Source: Methylobacterium tarhaniae (GTDB lineage Bacteria; Pseudomonadota; Alphaproteobacteria; Rhizobiales; Beijerinckiaceae). From it: DNA of 45,204 nucleotides. This document shows positions 6,758 to 15,786 of this stretch, piece after piece. The DNA is taken from positions 1 through 45,204 of the forward strand of contig NZ_LABZ01000011.1 of the NCBI RefSeq assembly GCF_001043955.1, read 5' to 3'. Numbering within the stretch: the stretch's first letter is position 1; each line of letters starts with the position of its first letter. Below the pieces are notes generated by a model, which did not search any database, was not told the DNA's origin, and saw only the letters and a list, made by a program, of their open reading frames with translations. The translations under genes were made by a program, and so were the position numbers.

Positions 6758-9700
6758 TCAGGCTCGCTGCGCGTCGATCACCTCGCCGTAGATCACGGCC
6801 AGTTCCTCCGCCTGCTGATGCGCAGTCCGGATCGGCGCCGTGTGATCGGGCGCGCGCAGATGCATCGCCGGGTTCTCGTCGATGAAGCGCAGCGCAGCCA
6901 GGAGCCCGGCCTCATCGGCCACGTCGATGATGGTGCCGTTCCGCCCCTCGACGACGCAGTCGGCCACCGCGCCCCGGTTCGAGGCGACGACCCAGCAGCC
7001 CGCGGCGATCGCCTCCCGGGTCACCAGGCCGTAGCTTTCGGGCCAGATCGAGGGCGCCAGCAGCACGTCGATATTGGCGTAGAGGCCGCCGATGCTCGAT
7101 TGCGGGAACTTGCCCCGGATCTCGACGGGCACGCTCCCCCATTCCTCGATCACCCGCTCGCTCGGGTGCATGGCGTGGTCGATCAGCAGGAGGCTCAAGT
7201 TCCGGAACGGCTCGTTGAGGAGCACGTTGCGGATCAGGCCGTAGCCCTTGTGATCGGCCAGGCCGCCGATGAAGCCGAGGCGCACCCGGCCGGTGGGGCT
7301 CGGGATCCGGGCGATCTCGGGCAGCCGCGACACGCCGTTCTCCACCACCTCGATCTGCGCGAGGCCGACGCCGCGGCACAGGTCGCCGAACGGCTGCGAC
7401 ACGGTCAGCACGCGGGCGGCGCCGTTGATGCAGCGCAGGAGCGTCCGGGCGCGGACGTAACCCTCGCCGATATAGGCATCGAGGGGCACCTTGGTGCTGA
7501 AATCGTAGGTCTCGACCGCGCGGTTCCCGTTGATCAGGAACTGGTGCGGCGAGATCCACCAGCCGTCATGCATCGTGATCAGGTAGGGGATGCGGCGGCG
7601 GATCGCGGCGGTGACGCAGGTCGTGGTCAGCCGCTGGATGCAGTGGAAGTGGATCAGGTCCGGCCCGATCCGGTCGAGGACGCGATCGAAGACGCGCCCC
7701 ATCTCCGGGTCCTCGACGAGGCCGTCGATGTCGGGATGATCGCCGGCCGTGATGCAGAACACCCGCACGCCGTCGCGCACGTACCAGTCGAGGGCGTAGG
7801 GAACCGGCCCGCCCTCGAGGGTGCAGATCACGTCGATCTGCCATTCAGGCCCCAGTATCGCGCGTAGCGAGCGGACGTTGTCATAGACGACGCGGGTCGC
7901 GCCGCCGATGGCCTGCGGCGGGTAGAACACGTTGACGATGACGAGCTTCTTGCGCGGGGCGAGCTGGCGGGCCGTCGAGCGCGCGATGATCTCGGTGAGC
8001 CCGCGCGCCTGCCGCTCCAGCCCGTAGCGATCGAGCACGACGCGCCTGGCCGCCTCGCCGACCCGCTGCCGGTCGTCCCGCGACCGGACCAGGCGGTCGA
8101 GCGCGGCATGGAACGCCTCGCTCGACTCGCACAGGAAGCCGGTCTCGCCCTCGACGATCACCTCGCGATGCGTCTGCGTCGCGCTCACGACGGACGGGAT
8201 GCCGAACATCGCGGCCTCCATCCATTTGATCTCGCTCTTGCAGTCGTTGAACACGTCCGGCACGAGCACCGAGATGTTGATGTCGGCCTCGCGCAGGAGG
8301 TCCCAGTACGACGCCACGTTGGCGATCGGTCGCGACGCGATGATGTAGGCCGCCCAGGGCTGCAGAAGGTCCGAGAGCGTGATCTCGCCGATGATCACCA
8401 CGCGGATCCGGTCGCGATGGGTCTCGAACAGGCGCGCCAGTGCCGGCTCGATCAGCTGCTCGAAGTCGAGCTTGTGAGCCTTGGTGCCGGAGCCGTAGAA
8501 GATCGTGACGACGTCGCTCCGCTTCGTCGCCGGCCCCTGCATGCTCACGGCGTGCGCGCTGCTCAGGGCATTGGGCTGGTGGAAGACGGTTCCGGTCCTG
8601 ACCCGCCGCTCGAGGTGGCGGGCGAGGCTCGGCGTCGAGGCCATGCCGTACTCGCACAGGGCCGCGGCTTGCGCGAACAGGCTGACGCCGCACGCCATCG
8701 ACGCGTGATGGCGGTCGCTGATCAGGCCGGCATACGATTCGAGCGGCGGCGGGAAATGCTCGGGCTCGAACACCAGGTCGTCGATATCGTAGATCGTCAC
8801 GATGCCGAGTTCAGCCGTCTTGGAGATGGCATCGATGACGTTAGGAAAGGCGGGAACTCGGAAAAATATCGCATATTCGATCTGGACAAGATCGGACATA
8901 TATTTATTATGATCTTTGGTATAATCGTAGACCGCAACCTCGTAGCCGGCTGCCGCGAGCTGCTCGGCGCGCTGGTCGACCCGGTAGAACCGGCACTGCG
9001 CCAGATCGCAATTGGCGTAGATGGCGACGCGCCGGACGGGATCGGCGCCGATCACCGGCCGCTCCTCGTCCCGCACGAGACGCTGCGCGGCCTCGGTTAC
9101 GAGCGCGCGGGCCGTATCGTAGCCGGAGAGCAGGGCGGCGTCCGCGCTCTTCTCCCAGACATGATAGAAGAATTTTTCCTGGACCTCGCGCAGCTGGAGG
9201 CGCAGGCCGACATCGCCCGGGTATTTCTCCACCCCCATCGCGATGGCGCGCTCCGCGGCTTTCGGCTCGCCGAACTCCAGCAGGCCCTGAGCGAGGTTGC
9301 GGTAGGTCCACTCGCTGCCTGCATCGAGCGCGACGATGTGCCGGCGCAGGCTGGTCGCCAGGGCGAGGTTGCCGCTGCGCTGGACCAGATCCGCCCGATG
9401 GTTGAGGGCGCGCGGGTGCCCGGGAGCGTGGACCAGGACACGCGCGTACAACTCGGCAGCCTCGACGCTCTTGCCCTCTGACGCGCGCGTGTCGGCCACG
9501 CCGACGAAGAAACCGGCAGCCGCGGGGTCGCTCAGGTCGAACGCCCACTCGATCAGGTCCTCCAGGATCCGGCTCGGCTTCACCGGCTCGGTCTGATCCG
9601 CGCCATGCTCCAAGCGCGCGGCGATGGCGGCCTCGACCGAGCGCGGCAGCTTGACCCCGTAGGTCTGGCGGACGAGCACCCGCAGGTTCGGCCAGAGCGG

Positions 9701-10615
9701 CTCGTCCGCGTCGCTCCTCAACCAGCGCTCGTAGCGTTCCCGCCGCGACGACTCACGAGAGCGGCCGTCGGTTTCATGCTCGGCACGGAAGAAGGCGTCG
9801 TCGAAGGCGCCATCGAGCGAGATGTCGAACTGCTCGTGCCGGCCGACTTCACAGAAATGCCGAATGCACTCGGCCCTGTTGAAGAATTTGCCGCTCTTCC
9901 TGATGTATTTATATTGATAGTAATTATGGTCGAAATGCCGGGAAAAGTAAGGAATGTTGATGCCGTGGAAGCGGGCTATTTCCTCTTCGCTGAAATAGAC
10001 CGGCTGATCGTCCGGCTGCCGCAGGCGCTGCCTGACGGCGACGACGGCCTCCTCGGGCGGCAGTCCTGGCGGAACTCTCACGCCGTAAAGTTGCGCGATG
10101 AAATCCCCGTCGTAGTGGAGCGGGGTACAGTTGCGGTCCTCGGCGCGGCCGTAATCGAAGTAATGCTTCAGGCGGTCACTATTCGAGGCGATCCCGCGAG
10201 CGATGTCGGGATTGCAGACGATGTAGCTCGCGAGGTTGAAGCCCCGGGGGAGGGCGGTCCTGGGGGCTGCGGCGGGCGGCGATTTGACGTAGGGGCGCTT
10301 CTCCGTCCTGCCATGCTCGACGTAATGGAAGATCGCCTGAAAATCCCACTTGATCGCGCCCGCGACATCCGGATTCAGCCGCAGATACGTTTCGACGTCG
10401 AAATCCTTCGGCAGCCCGTCGCTGGCTGCGGCCGCCGCGCGGGCCTGCGATTCGTTCCCGAAGCGGCCCTCGTCCCGCCCGAACTCCTCCCAGTGCCTGA
10501 CGATCTCGGCATCCGTCGCTCCACTGAGGTCCGCGTAATAGTCCCGGTAAAATTCAATGTCGAGCGCGGCGCCCTTCTTGCGCGTGCCACGCCGCGGCAG
10601 CTTGAATGAAAGCAT
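6758..10615 (-). CDS. Large multidomain protein with two glycosyltransferase domains
   Basis: A 1285-residue protein started at the ATG at 10615, which has GAGGA five bases upstream; a TTG seven codons earlier is possible. Residues 18-260 hold four diverged repeats of the form Y...NPD...HY...GR.E.R (for example YLRLNPDVAG...FHYVEHGRTEKR). Residues 350-480 look like TPR helices. Residues 530-870 form a first GT-B-like glycosyltransferase (YANCDLAQCRFYRVDQ, YDIDDLVFEP, FYGSGTKAHKLD, EIKWMEAAMFGIPSVVS). Residues 890-1285 form a GT4-type domain (NVFYPPQAIGGATRVVYDN, FIGGLADHKGYG, SIWPESYGLVTREAIAAGCWVVAS). It probably builds a surface polysaccharide or glycosylates proteins; no polysaccharide genes adjoin it. 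Local AT-rich patches (8866-8930, 9897-9960) hint at horizontal origin. No signal peptide. Confidence 0.85.
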   Translation of the reverse strand: MLSFKLPRRGTRKKGAALDIEFYRDYYADLSGATDAEIVRHWEEFGRDEGRFGNESQARAAAAASDGLPKDFDVETYLRLNPDVAGAIKWDFQAIFHYVEHGRTEKRPYVKSPPAAAPRTALPRGFNLASYIVCNPDIARGIASNSDRLKHYFDYGRAEDRNCTPLHYDGDFIAQLYGVRVPPGLPPEEAVVAVRQRLRQPDDQPVYFSEEEIARFHGINIPYFSRHFDHNYYQYKYIRKSGKFFNRAECIRHFCEVGRHEQFDISLDGAFDDAFFRAEHETDGRSRESSRRERYERWLRSDADEPLWPNLRVLVRQTYGVKLPRSVEAAIAARLEHGADQTEPVKPSRILEDLIEWAFDLSDPAAAGFFVGVADTRASEGKSVEAAELYARVLVHAPGHPRALNHRADLVQRSGNLALATSLRRHIVALDAGSEWTYRNLAQGLLEFGEPKAAERAIAMGVEKYPGDVGLRLQLREVQEKFFYHVWEKSADAALLSGYDTARALVTEAAQRLVRDEERPVIGADPVRRVAIYANCDLAQCRFYRVDQRAEQLAAAGYEVAVYDYTKDHNKYMSDLVQIEYAIFFRVPAFPNVIDAISKTAELGIVTIYDIDDLVFEPEHFPPPLESYAGLISDRHHASMACGVSLFAQAAALCEYGMASTPSLARHLERRVRTGTVFHQPNALSSAHAVSMQGPATKRSDVVTIFYGSGTKAHKLDFEQLIEPALARLFETHRDRIRVVIIGEITLSDLLQPWAAYIIASRPIANVASYWDLLREADINISVLVPDVFNDCKSEIKWMEAAMFGIPSVVSATQTHREVIVEGETGFLCESSEAFHAALDRLVRSRDDRQRVGEAARRVVLDRYGLERQARGLTEIIARSTARQLAPRKKLVIVNVFYPPQAIGGATRVVYDNVRSLRAILGPEWQIDVICTLEGGPVPYALDWYVRDGVRVFCITAGDHPDIDGLVEDPEMGRVFDRVLDRIGPDLIHFHCIQRLTTTCVTAAIRRRIPYLITMHDGWWISPHQFLINGNRAVETYDFSTKVPLDAYIGEGYVRARTLLRCINGAARVLTVSQPFGDLCRGVGLAQIEVVENGVSRLPEIARIPSPTGRVRLGFIGGLADHKGYGLIRNVLLNEPFRNLSLLLIDHAMHPSERVIEEWGSVPVEIRGKFPQSSIGGLYANIDVLLAPSIWPESYGLVTREAIAAGCWVVASNRGAVADCVVEGRNGTIIDVADEAGLLAALRFIDENPAMHLRAPDHTAPIRTAHQQAEELAVIYGEVIDAQRA

Positions 10616-10921
10616 CGCATTCCTCGATTTCGCCAAAAATGAACTATGGGTATTGCTTATCTGGCGTCATTGTATTCGAAGTAATATCGCCAGCGCATCC
10701 AGTTCATCCTTGGATCTCCTGAATCAATATTTCTATCGCACTGCAAAAAGTGAGAGGATGTACGAGCCGCGCTGGGATGATGTCAAGCCGGAACTCCCGC
10801 GGCGGTCTGCCTGCGCCGGTGATGTCGCCGCCGCTGACGGCGGGTGGAGCCCGGACCGCGAGACCATTTCCCGTCCGGTGCAAAATGCTCTAGAGCGGCA
10901 GCGCCATCTTTCATAGCGACC
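10616..10921. other. 306-bp divergent promoter region, AT-rich on one side
   Basis: Bases 10620-10765 are clearly AT-richer than the neighbours (CAAAAATGAACTATGGGTAT, TCAATATTTCTATCGC), next to the glycosyltransferase start. From 10770 to 10921 composition is normal and leads into aroC. Promoters for both genes are expected here, but I see no convincing -35/-10 pair. Confidence 0.4.
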
Positions 10922-12037
10922 ATGTCCCATAACAGCTTCGGCCACCTCTTCCGCGTCACCACTTTCGGCGAGAGCCATGGCCCGGCCCTCGGCTGCGTCG
11001 TCGACGGCTGCCCGCCGCTGATTCCGCTCGAGGCGGCGGAGATCCAGGCCGAGCTCGACCGGCGCCGGCCCGGCCAGTCGCGCTTCACCACGCAGCGCCA
11101 GGAGCCGGATCAGGTCCGCATTCTCTCGGGCGTCTTCTCCGACGAGCGCACGGCAGGGCGCCAGCTCACGACCGGCACGCCGATCGCGCTGATGATCGAG
11201 AATGTCGACCAGCGCTCGAAAGACTATTCGGAGATCCGCGACAGCTACCGGCCGGGCCACGCCGACTACGCCTACGACGCCAAGTACGGCATCCGCGACT
11301 ATCGCGGCGGCGGGCGGTCCTCGGCCCGCGAGACCGCGTCCCGGGTGGCGGCGGGCGCGATCGCCCGCAAGGTGCTTCCCTGCGTCACGATCCGCGGCGC
11401 CCTGGTGCAGATCGGCCCGCACGCGATCGACCGCGCGCGCTTCGACTGGGACGAGGTGAACAACAACCCCTTCTTCTGCCCGGACGCCACGGCGGCGGTG
11501 CAGTGGGCGGAGTATCTCGACGGCATCCGCAAGGCCGGCTCGTCGGTCGGTGCGGTGATCGAGGTGGTGGCCGAGGGCGTCCCCGTCGGCCTCGGCGCCC
11601 CGATCTACGGCAAGCTCGATGCGGATCTCGCCGCCGCCATGATGTCGATCAACGCCGTCAAGGGCGTCGAGATCGGCGACGGCTTCGCCGCGGCCTCCCT
11701 GCGCGGCGAGGAGAATGCCGACGAGATGCGGCCCGGCAATGACGGGCACCCGATCTTCCTGGCCAACCACGCGGGGGGCGTGCTCGGGGGCATCTCCACC
11801 GGCCAGCCGCTGGTCTGCCGCTTCGCCGTGAAGCCGACCTCCTCCATCCTGACCCCCCGGGCGAGCGTCACCCGGGACAACCGCCCGGTCGACGTGCTGA
11901 CCAAGGGCCGCCACGACCCCTGCGTCGGCATCCGGGCGGTGCCGGTCGGCGAGGCGATGATGGCCTGCGTGCTGGCCGACCACTGGCTGCGCCATCGCGG
12001 GCAGGTCGGGGACGGGCCGCGTTTTCAGTCGGAGTGA
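10922..12037 (+). CDS. aroC: Chorismate synthase
   Basis: A 371-residue enzyme that converts 5-enolpyruvylshikimate-3-phosphate to chorismate with reduced FMN, the last step of the shikimate pathway. The start [32 protein letters not shown] is the standard AroC head with signature 1 (GESHG). Further signatures are seen: [43 protein letters not shown] block at 104-148, [26 protein letters not shown], and the C-terminal [19 protein letters not shown]. Length is normal. Its stop lies 50 bases before ribB on the same strand, and one copy of a repeated palindromic motif overlaps its final codons. Confidence 0.97.
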   Translation: MSHNSFGHLFRVTTFGESHGPALGCVVDGCPPLIPLEAAEIQAELDRRRPGQSRFTTQRQEPDQVRILSGVFSDERTAGRQLTTGTPIALMIENVDQRSKDYSEIRDSYRPGHADYAYDAKYGIRDYRGGGRSSARETASRVAAGAIARKVLPCVTIRGALVQIGPHAIDRARFDWDEVNNNPFFCPDATAAVQWAEYLDGIRKAGSSVGAVIEVVAEGVPVGLGAPIYGKLDADLAAAMMSINAVKGVEIGDGFAAASLRGEENADEMRPGNDGHPIFLANHAGGVLGGISTGQPLVCRFAVKPTSSILTPRASVTRDNRPVDVLTKGRHDPCVGIRAVPVGEAMMACVLADHWLRHRGQVGDGPRFQSE

Positions 12038-12067
12038 ATGCGCACGCTGTTTCAGTTTGACTGAAAC
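12023..12067 (+). promoter_or_regulatory. Duplicated palindromic operator-like motif before HTH-ribB
   Basis: Copy 1 (12023-12038) reads TTTCAGTCGGAGTGAA and overlaps the aroC stop. Copy 2 (12050-12065) reads TTTCAGTTTGACTGAA; they match at 13 of 16 bases and lie 27 bp apart. Copy 2 is the core of a perfect hyphenated palindrome, GTTTCAGT-TTG-ACTGAAAC (12049-12067), itself flanked by TGCGCAC and GTGCGCA. It ends 20 bases before the ribB start. It has the size and symmetry of a dimeric HTH-protein operator; the HTH domain fused to RibB is the obvious candidate binder, by inference. It could also form an mRNA hairpin. Confidence 0.55.
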
Positions 12068-12087
12068 GGTGCGCAGGCTATGACGGG

Positions 12088-13392
12088 GTGGTGAAACTCG
12101 GCGACTGGCTCCGACAGCAGGGTGTGACCCGCCTCGACTTCGCGCGGCGCTGTGGGCTCTCGCCGGCGGCGGTGACGGGCTTGTGCAACAACTCCGAGCC
12201 TTGGCTCTCGCGGGAGACGGCCACCGCCGTGGCGCGAGAGACCGGCGGCGCCGTCACCCCCAACGACTTCCTGGGACTCGCCCTCCCGGGGCAGGAGATG
12301 CCCGTGACCCACGCATCCATCATCGAGGCCCTCGACGCCTTCGCCCGCGGCGAGATCGTGGTCGTCACCGACGACGACGACCGCGAGAACGAGGGCGACC
12401 TCGTCGTTGCCGCCTCGCTCTGCACGCCGGAGAAGATGGCGTTCATCATCCGCAACACCTGCGGCATCGTCTGCGCGCCGATCACCGTCGCGGAGGCCAA
12501 GCGCCTGCGCCTCGAGCCGATGGTGGCGTCGAACGACGCGCCGCTCGGCACCGCCTTCACGGTCACGGTCGACGTGAAGCACGGGCTGACCACCGGCATC
12601 TCGGCCGAGCAGCGCTGCAACACCGTGCGGGCGCTCGCCAACGGGAACATGGGCGCCACGGACTTCGTGCGCCCGGGCCACGTCTTCCCGTTGATCGCGA
12701 AGGACGGCGGCGTGCTGATGCGCTCCGGCCATACCGAGGCGGCCGTCGATCTGTGCCGGCTGGCCAAGCTCCCGCCCGTCGGCGTGATCTGCGAACTCGC
12801 CAACGACGACGGCACCGTGATGAAGGGGCCGCAGATCACCGCCTTCGCCGAGACGCACGGCCTCAAGCAGATCTCGGTCGCCGAGCTGATCGCCTATCGC
12901 CAGGCGCGCGAGAAGCTGGTCGAGCGGGTCGGCACCTTCCCGGTCAAGACCGAATGGGGCGAGATGACCGGCTACGCCTACACCACGCCGTTCGAGCCGA
13001 TGCAGCAATTCGCCTTCGTGCACGGCCGCATCGGCGAGGGGCGCGACGTGCTGGTGCGGCTGCACCGTTCCAACGTCGTGGCGGACGTGATCGAGGGCGG
13101 CCGCACCATCGAGGCGGTGATGCGCCGCTTCGCGCAGGAGGGCCGCGGCGTGCTGGTCTACCTGCGCGACGGCACCGCCGGCGTGCCGCTGTCGCAACTG
13201 CCCGACGGTGCCGGCGAGGATGGGGCCGAGGCGGCCCGCGTGCGCCAGTGGCGCGAGGTGGGCCTGGGCGCCCAGATCCTGCGCGACCTCGGCGTGGTCT
13301 CGATCCGCAACATCTCGAGCGCGGCGCGCTCCTATGTCGGCCTGTCGGGATTCGGCATCGAGATGGTCGGCGACGAGCCCTTGGACGGGTAG
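12088..13392 (+). CDS. ribB: 3,4-dihydroxy-2-butanone 4-phosphate synthase with N-terminal HTH and C-terminal RibA-like domains
   Basis: A 434-residue protein started at GTG 12088. Residues 1-65 form an XRE/YdaS-like helix-turn-helix (LGDWLRQQGVTRLDFARR, then CGLSPAAVTGLCNN). Residues 71-275 are the DHBP synthase, which turns ribulose 5-phosphate into the four-carbon riboflavin precursor; DDDDRENEGDL (95-104), RNTCGIVCAPIT, GLTTGISAEQRCNTVRAL and GHVFPL...RSGHTEAAVDL are its active-site motifs. Residues 285-434 resemble GTP cyclohydrolase II, but the HSEC and CDC zinc-cysteine motifs are replaced (LHRSNVVADV), so that activity should be absent, as in other RibB-X proteins. An ATG at 12298 (MPVTHAS) would give a normal RibB without the HTH, but GGAG sits too close to it. 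The duplicated palindrome upstream suggests autoregulation. Confidence 0.92.
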   Translation: MVKLGDWLRQQGVTRLDFARRCGLSPAAVTGLCNNSEPWLSRETATAVARETGGAVTPNDFLGLALPGQEMPVTHASIIEALDAFARGEIVVVTDDDDRENEGDLVVAASLCTPEKMAFIIRNTCGIVCAPITVAEAKRLRLEPMVASNDAPLGTAFTVTVDVKHGLTTGISAEQRCNTVRALANGNMGATDFVRPGHVFPLIAKDGGVLMRSGHTEAAVDLCRLAKLPPVGVICELANDDGTVMKGPQITAFAETHGLKQISVAELIAYRQAREKLVERVGTFPVKTEWGEMTGYAYTTPFEPMQQFAFVHGRIGEGRDVLVRLHRSNVVADVIEGGRTIEAVMRRFAQEGRGVLVYLRDGTAGVPLSQLPDGAGEDGAEAARVRQWREVGLGAQILRDLGVVSIRNISSAARSYVGLSGFGIEMVGDEPLDG

Positions 13393-13397
13393 GGGCG

Positions 13398-14327
13398 TCA
13401 CCGCCCCATCAACGTCTCGACATGGGCGGCGACCGACTTCGACAAGCCGATGAGGTCGTAGCCGCCCTCCAGGAGCGAGACCACCCGGCCGCCGCAGCGA
13501 CGGTCGGCGATCCGCATCACCTCCCGGGTCGCCCAGGCGAAATCGGCCTCGGTGAGCTTCAGGTTGGCCAGCGGATCGCGCCAATGCGCGTCGAACCCGG
13601 CCGAAATCACGATCAGGTCGGGCCGGAAGGCGTCGAGCCGCGGCAGCACCCCGTGGGCGAACGCCTCCCGGAAGGTGTCGCCGTCGTCGCCGGCATGCAG
13701 CGGCACGTTGACGACGGTGTCGTGCTCGCCGCGTTCGGACGCCGCGCCGGTGCCGGGAAAGAGCGGCATCTGGTGGGTCGAGGCGTAGAGCACGCTGGCA
13801 TCGTCCCAGAAGATGTCCTGCGAGCCGTTGCCGTGATGGACGTCCCAGTCGACCAGGGCCACCCGGGCGGCGCCGTGGTGCTTCCTCGCGTGGCGCGCCG
13901 CCACGGCCGCGGTGTTGAACAGGCAGAACCCCATGGCGCGCTCGCGCTCGGCGTGGTGGCCGGGCGGGCGCATCGCCGCGAAGGCGTTGGCGACGTGGCC
14001 CCCCATCACCTCGTCCACCGCCCGCACAGCCGCGCCCAGCGCCCGCCGGGAGGCTTCCAGGGAGCCCCGGGACATCACCGTGTCGGAATCGATCGCGACC
14101 AGCCCCTCGTCCGGGGCGACCGCGGCGATCGCCGCCACGTAGTTCTCAGGATGCGCCAGGCCGGCGACGGACAGGTCGGCCAGCGGCGCCTGCTCGCGCA
14201 CCAGGGCGGCGAAGCGCTCGTCCTCCAGCACCCGCTCGATCACCCGGATGCGGTCGGCCCGCTCGGGATGACCCGGCGGCGTGTCGTGGTCGAGGGAGGC
14301 CGGATGGCAGAGATACAGCGTCGTCAT
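13398..14327 (-). CDS. Histone deacetylase family protein (acetylpolyamine/acetoin-utilisation type)
   Basis: A 309-residue zinc hydrolase of the arginase/deacetylase superfamily, starting MTTLYLCHPASLDHDTPPGHPERADRI, the common bacterial head. Active-site motifs are intact: RPPGHHAERERAMGFCLFN (catalytic His pair), VALVDWDVHHGNG (Asp and His zinc ligands), ISAGFDAHWRDPLANLKL (third ligand Asp) and LLEGGYD (catalytic Tyr). Bacterial members remove acetyl groups from small amines or, in AcuC, from lysines; the substrate cannot be told here. The frame is open 42 codons upstream, but that part is unlike the family. It is convergent with ribB, with only 5 bases between stops. Confidence 0.9.
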   Translation of the reverse strand: MTTLYLCHPASLDHDTPPGHPERADRIRVIERVLEDERFAALVREQAPLADLSVAGLAHPENYVAAIAAVAPDEGLVAIDSDTVMSRGSLEASRRALGAAVRAVDEVMGGHVANAFAAMRPPGHHAERERAMGFCLFNTAAVAARHARKHHGAARVALVDWDVHHGNGSQDIFWDDASVLYASTHQMPLFPGTGAASERGEHDTVVNVPLHAGDDGDTFREAFAHGVLPRLDAFRPDLIVISAGFDAHWRDPLANLKLTEADFAWATREVMRIADRRCGGRVVSLLEGGYDLIGLSKSVAAHVETLMGR

Positions 14328-14537
14328 CGTGCCCGCGCCCGTTCCAAGCGTTCCTCCGGCCAGTCCTGCGACCGGCCATCCCCGCCCGCACCGTGGCAGG
14401 GCCATGGCCCGGACGCAACACGGGCGCGGCATCTCGCGTGGGACGGCGGTCACACGCTTCGCGTGCGTTCAGCCACGCTTTAGGGTTGGACGTGATCGAT
14501 TCGCGGGTCCGCCCGCCGTCCTGAAAGCGTCTCACCC

Positions 14538-15152
14538 ATGCGCCGCCCCCGTCCCGCCCTCGCGACCGCTCTGATGGGGACTGCTCTGATGGGGGCCGTC
14601 CTGGCGCTGCCGGGCTGCCAGTACCGCGCCACCCCCGATCCCGAATTGTCCGCCAAGGACAAGGAATGGATGGCGATGGTACCGGAGCCCGAGGTCGACC
14701 GGCGCTTCGCCCGCTACATGATCGAGGACCCGACCGGCGAGGCGCCCGGCACCATCGTGGTCGAGACCAAGGAGCGGCAGCTCTACTACGTCCTGCCCGA
14801 CCGCAAGGCGATCCGCTACGGCGTCACCGTCGGCGACGAGGCCTATGGCTGGAACGGCACGGCCCGGATCTTCCGCAAGGCCGCCTGGCCCGACTGGCAC
14901 CCGCCGGCCGAGATGATCAAGCGCTGGCCCCATGTCCATGCGATGCAGGGCGGCCCCGCCAACCCGCTCGGCGCCCGCGCCCTCTACCTGGCGGATGCCG
15001 GCGGCAAGGACACGCTCTACCGCATCCACGGCACCAACGAGCCGGAGCGGATCGGGCAGGCGGTCTCGTCGGGCTGCATCCGGATGCGCAACATCGACGT
15101 GGTCGACCTGTACAACCGGGTCGGTGCGGATGCGAAGGTCATCGTGCGGTAG
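14538..15152 (+). CDS. L,D-transpeptidase, lipoprotein (YkuD domain)
   Basis: A 204-residue periplasmic enzyme expected to make 3-3 peptidoglycan cross-links or attach proteins to the wall. The start MRRPRPALATALMGTALMGAVLALPGC is a lipoprotein signal with lipobox LPGC and lipidated Cys27. The YkuD domain runs from about 68 (GTIVVETKERQLYYVLPDRKAIRYGVTVG) to the end, with catalytic motif H164-GTNEPERIGQAVSSGC180-IR. The block WPDWHPPAEMIKRWP is typical of the alphaproteobacterial branch. A GACTGCTCTGATGGGG-type short repeat is present in the signal-peptide codons. It is divergent from the deacetylase gene. Confidence 0.92.
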   Translation: MRRPRPALATALMGTALMGAVLALPGCQYRATPDPELSAKDKEWMAMVPEPEVDRRFARYMIEDPTGEAPGTIVVETKERQLYYVLPDRKAIRYGVTVGDEAYGWNGTARIFRKAAWPDWHPPAEMIKRWPHVHAMQGGPANPLGARALYLADAGGKDTLYRIHGTNEPERIGQAVSSGCIRMRNIDVVDLYNRVGADAKVIVR

Positions 15153-15231
15153 GCCGGCGCACAGGTCGCATCCCGGGCGTCGGTCCGTCGGGGCAGTCTC
15201 GGGAGAGCCACGGCCGTTCCGAGAATCGCCC

Positions 15232-15786
15232 ATGTCCCTGACGCAGCAACTCGTCCCCACCTACGCGCAGATGCTGCGGGCCCTGTCGGGCTGGCTCGGC
15301 AAGGCCCGCGAGCATCATGGCGGGGAGGCGGACGGGCTGATGGCCCGGCGTCTCGCGCCGGACATGTTCCCGCTGTCGTCGCAGGTCCGCTTCGCCTGCC
15401 TGCAGGCGCAGGAGGCGACCTACCGGCTCCGCGGCGAGCCCTTGCCGCAGGCCCTCGACGATCTGGCCCGCGCGGGACGGGAAGCGGGCGAGCGACCGGG
15501 CTCCCTCGACGAGGCGCAAGCCTGCATCGCCGAGACCCTCGCCCGCCTCGACGGCCTCGAGCCACAGGCGCTCGACGCCGGGGCGGATTTGAGCATCGCG
15601 ATCGAGCTTCCCGGCCTGACCTTCGACATGGTGGGAGAGAGTTACGCGCGCGACTGGGCGCTGCCGCAATTCTACTTCCACCTCGTGACCGCCTACGCGA
15701 TCCTGCGCAACCAGGGCGTCCCGCTCGGGAAAGCCGATTACGTGCCGCACATGTTCAGCTATCTCCGGGCAGGGACGGCCGCTTGA
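15232..15786 (+). CDS. DUF1993 family protein
   Basis: A 184-residue protein starting MSLTQQLVPTYAQMLRALSGWLGKAREH. The conserved RLAPDMFPLSSQVRFACLQAQEA segment, the FDMVGESYARDWALPQFYFHLVTAYAILRNQGVPLGKADYV C-terminal segment, and overall length fit DUF1993, a four-helix DinB-like fold of unknown function. In DinB relatives three His bind metal; here only HLVTAYAILR-type helix residues are seen and the metal site is not obvious. It lies 79 bases after the transpeptidase gene and may share its transcript. Its stop directly abuts the stop of the convergent vapC. Confidence 0.85.
   Translation: MSLTQQLVPTYAQMLRALSGWLGKAREHHGGEADGLMARRLAPDMFPLSSQVRFACLQAQEATYRLRGEPLPQALDDLARAGREAGERPGSLDEAQACIAETLARLDGLEPQALDAGADLSIAIELPGLTFDMVGESYARDWALPQFYFHLVTAYAILRNQGVPLGKADYVPHMFSYLRAGTAA

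Noticed and set aside
12038..12087. FMN riboswitch before ribB
   Set aside because: The gap is only 50 bases and contains none of the conserved RFN segments.
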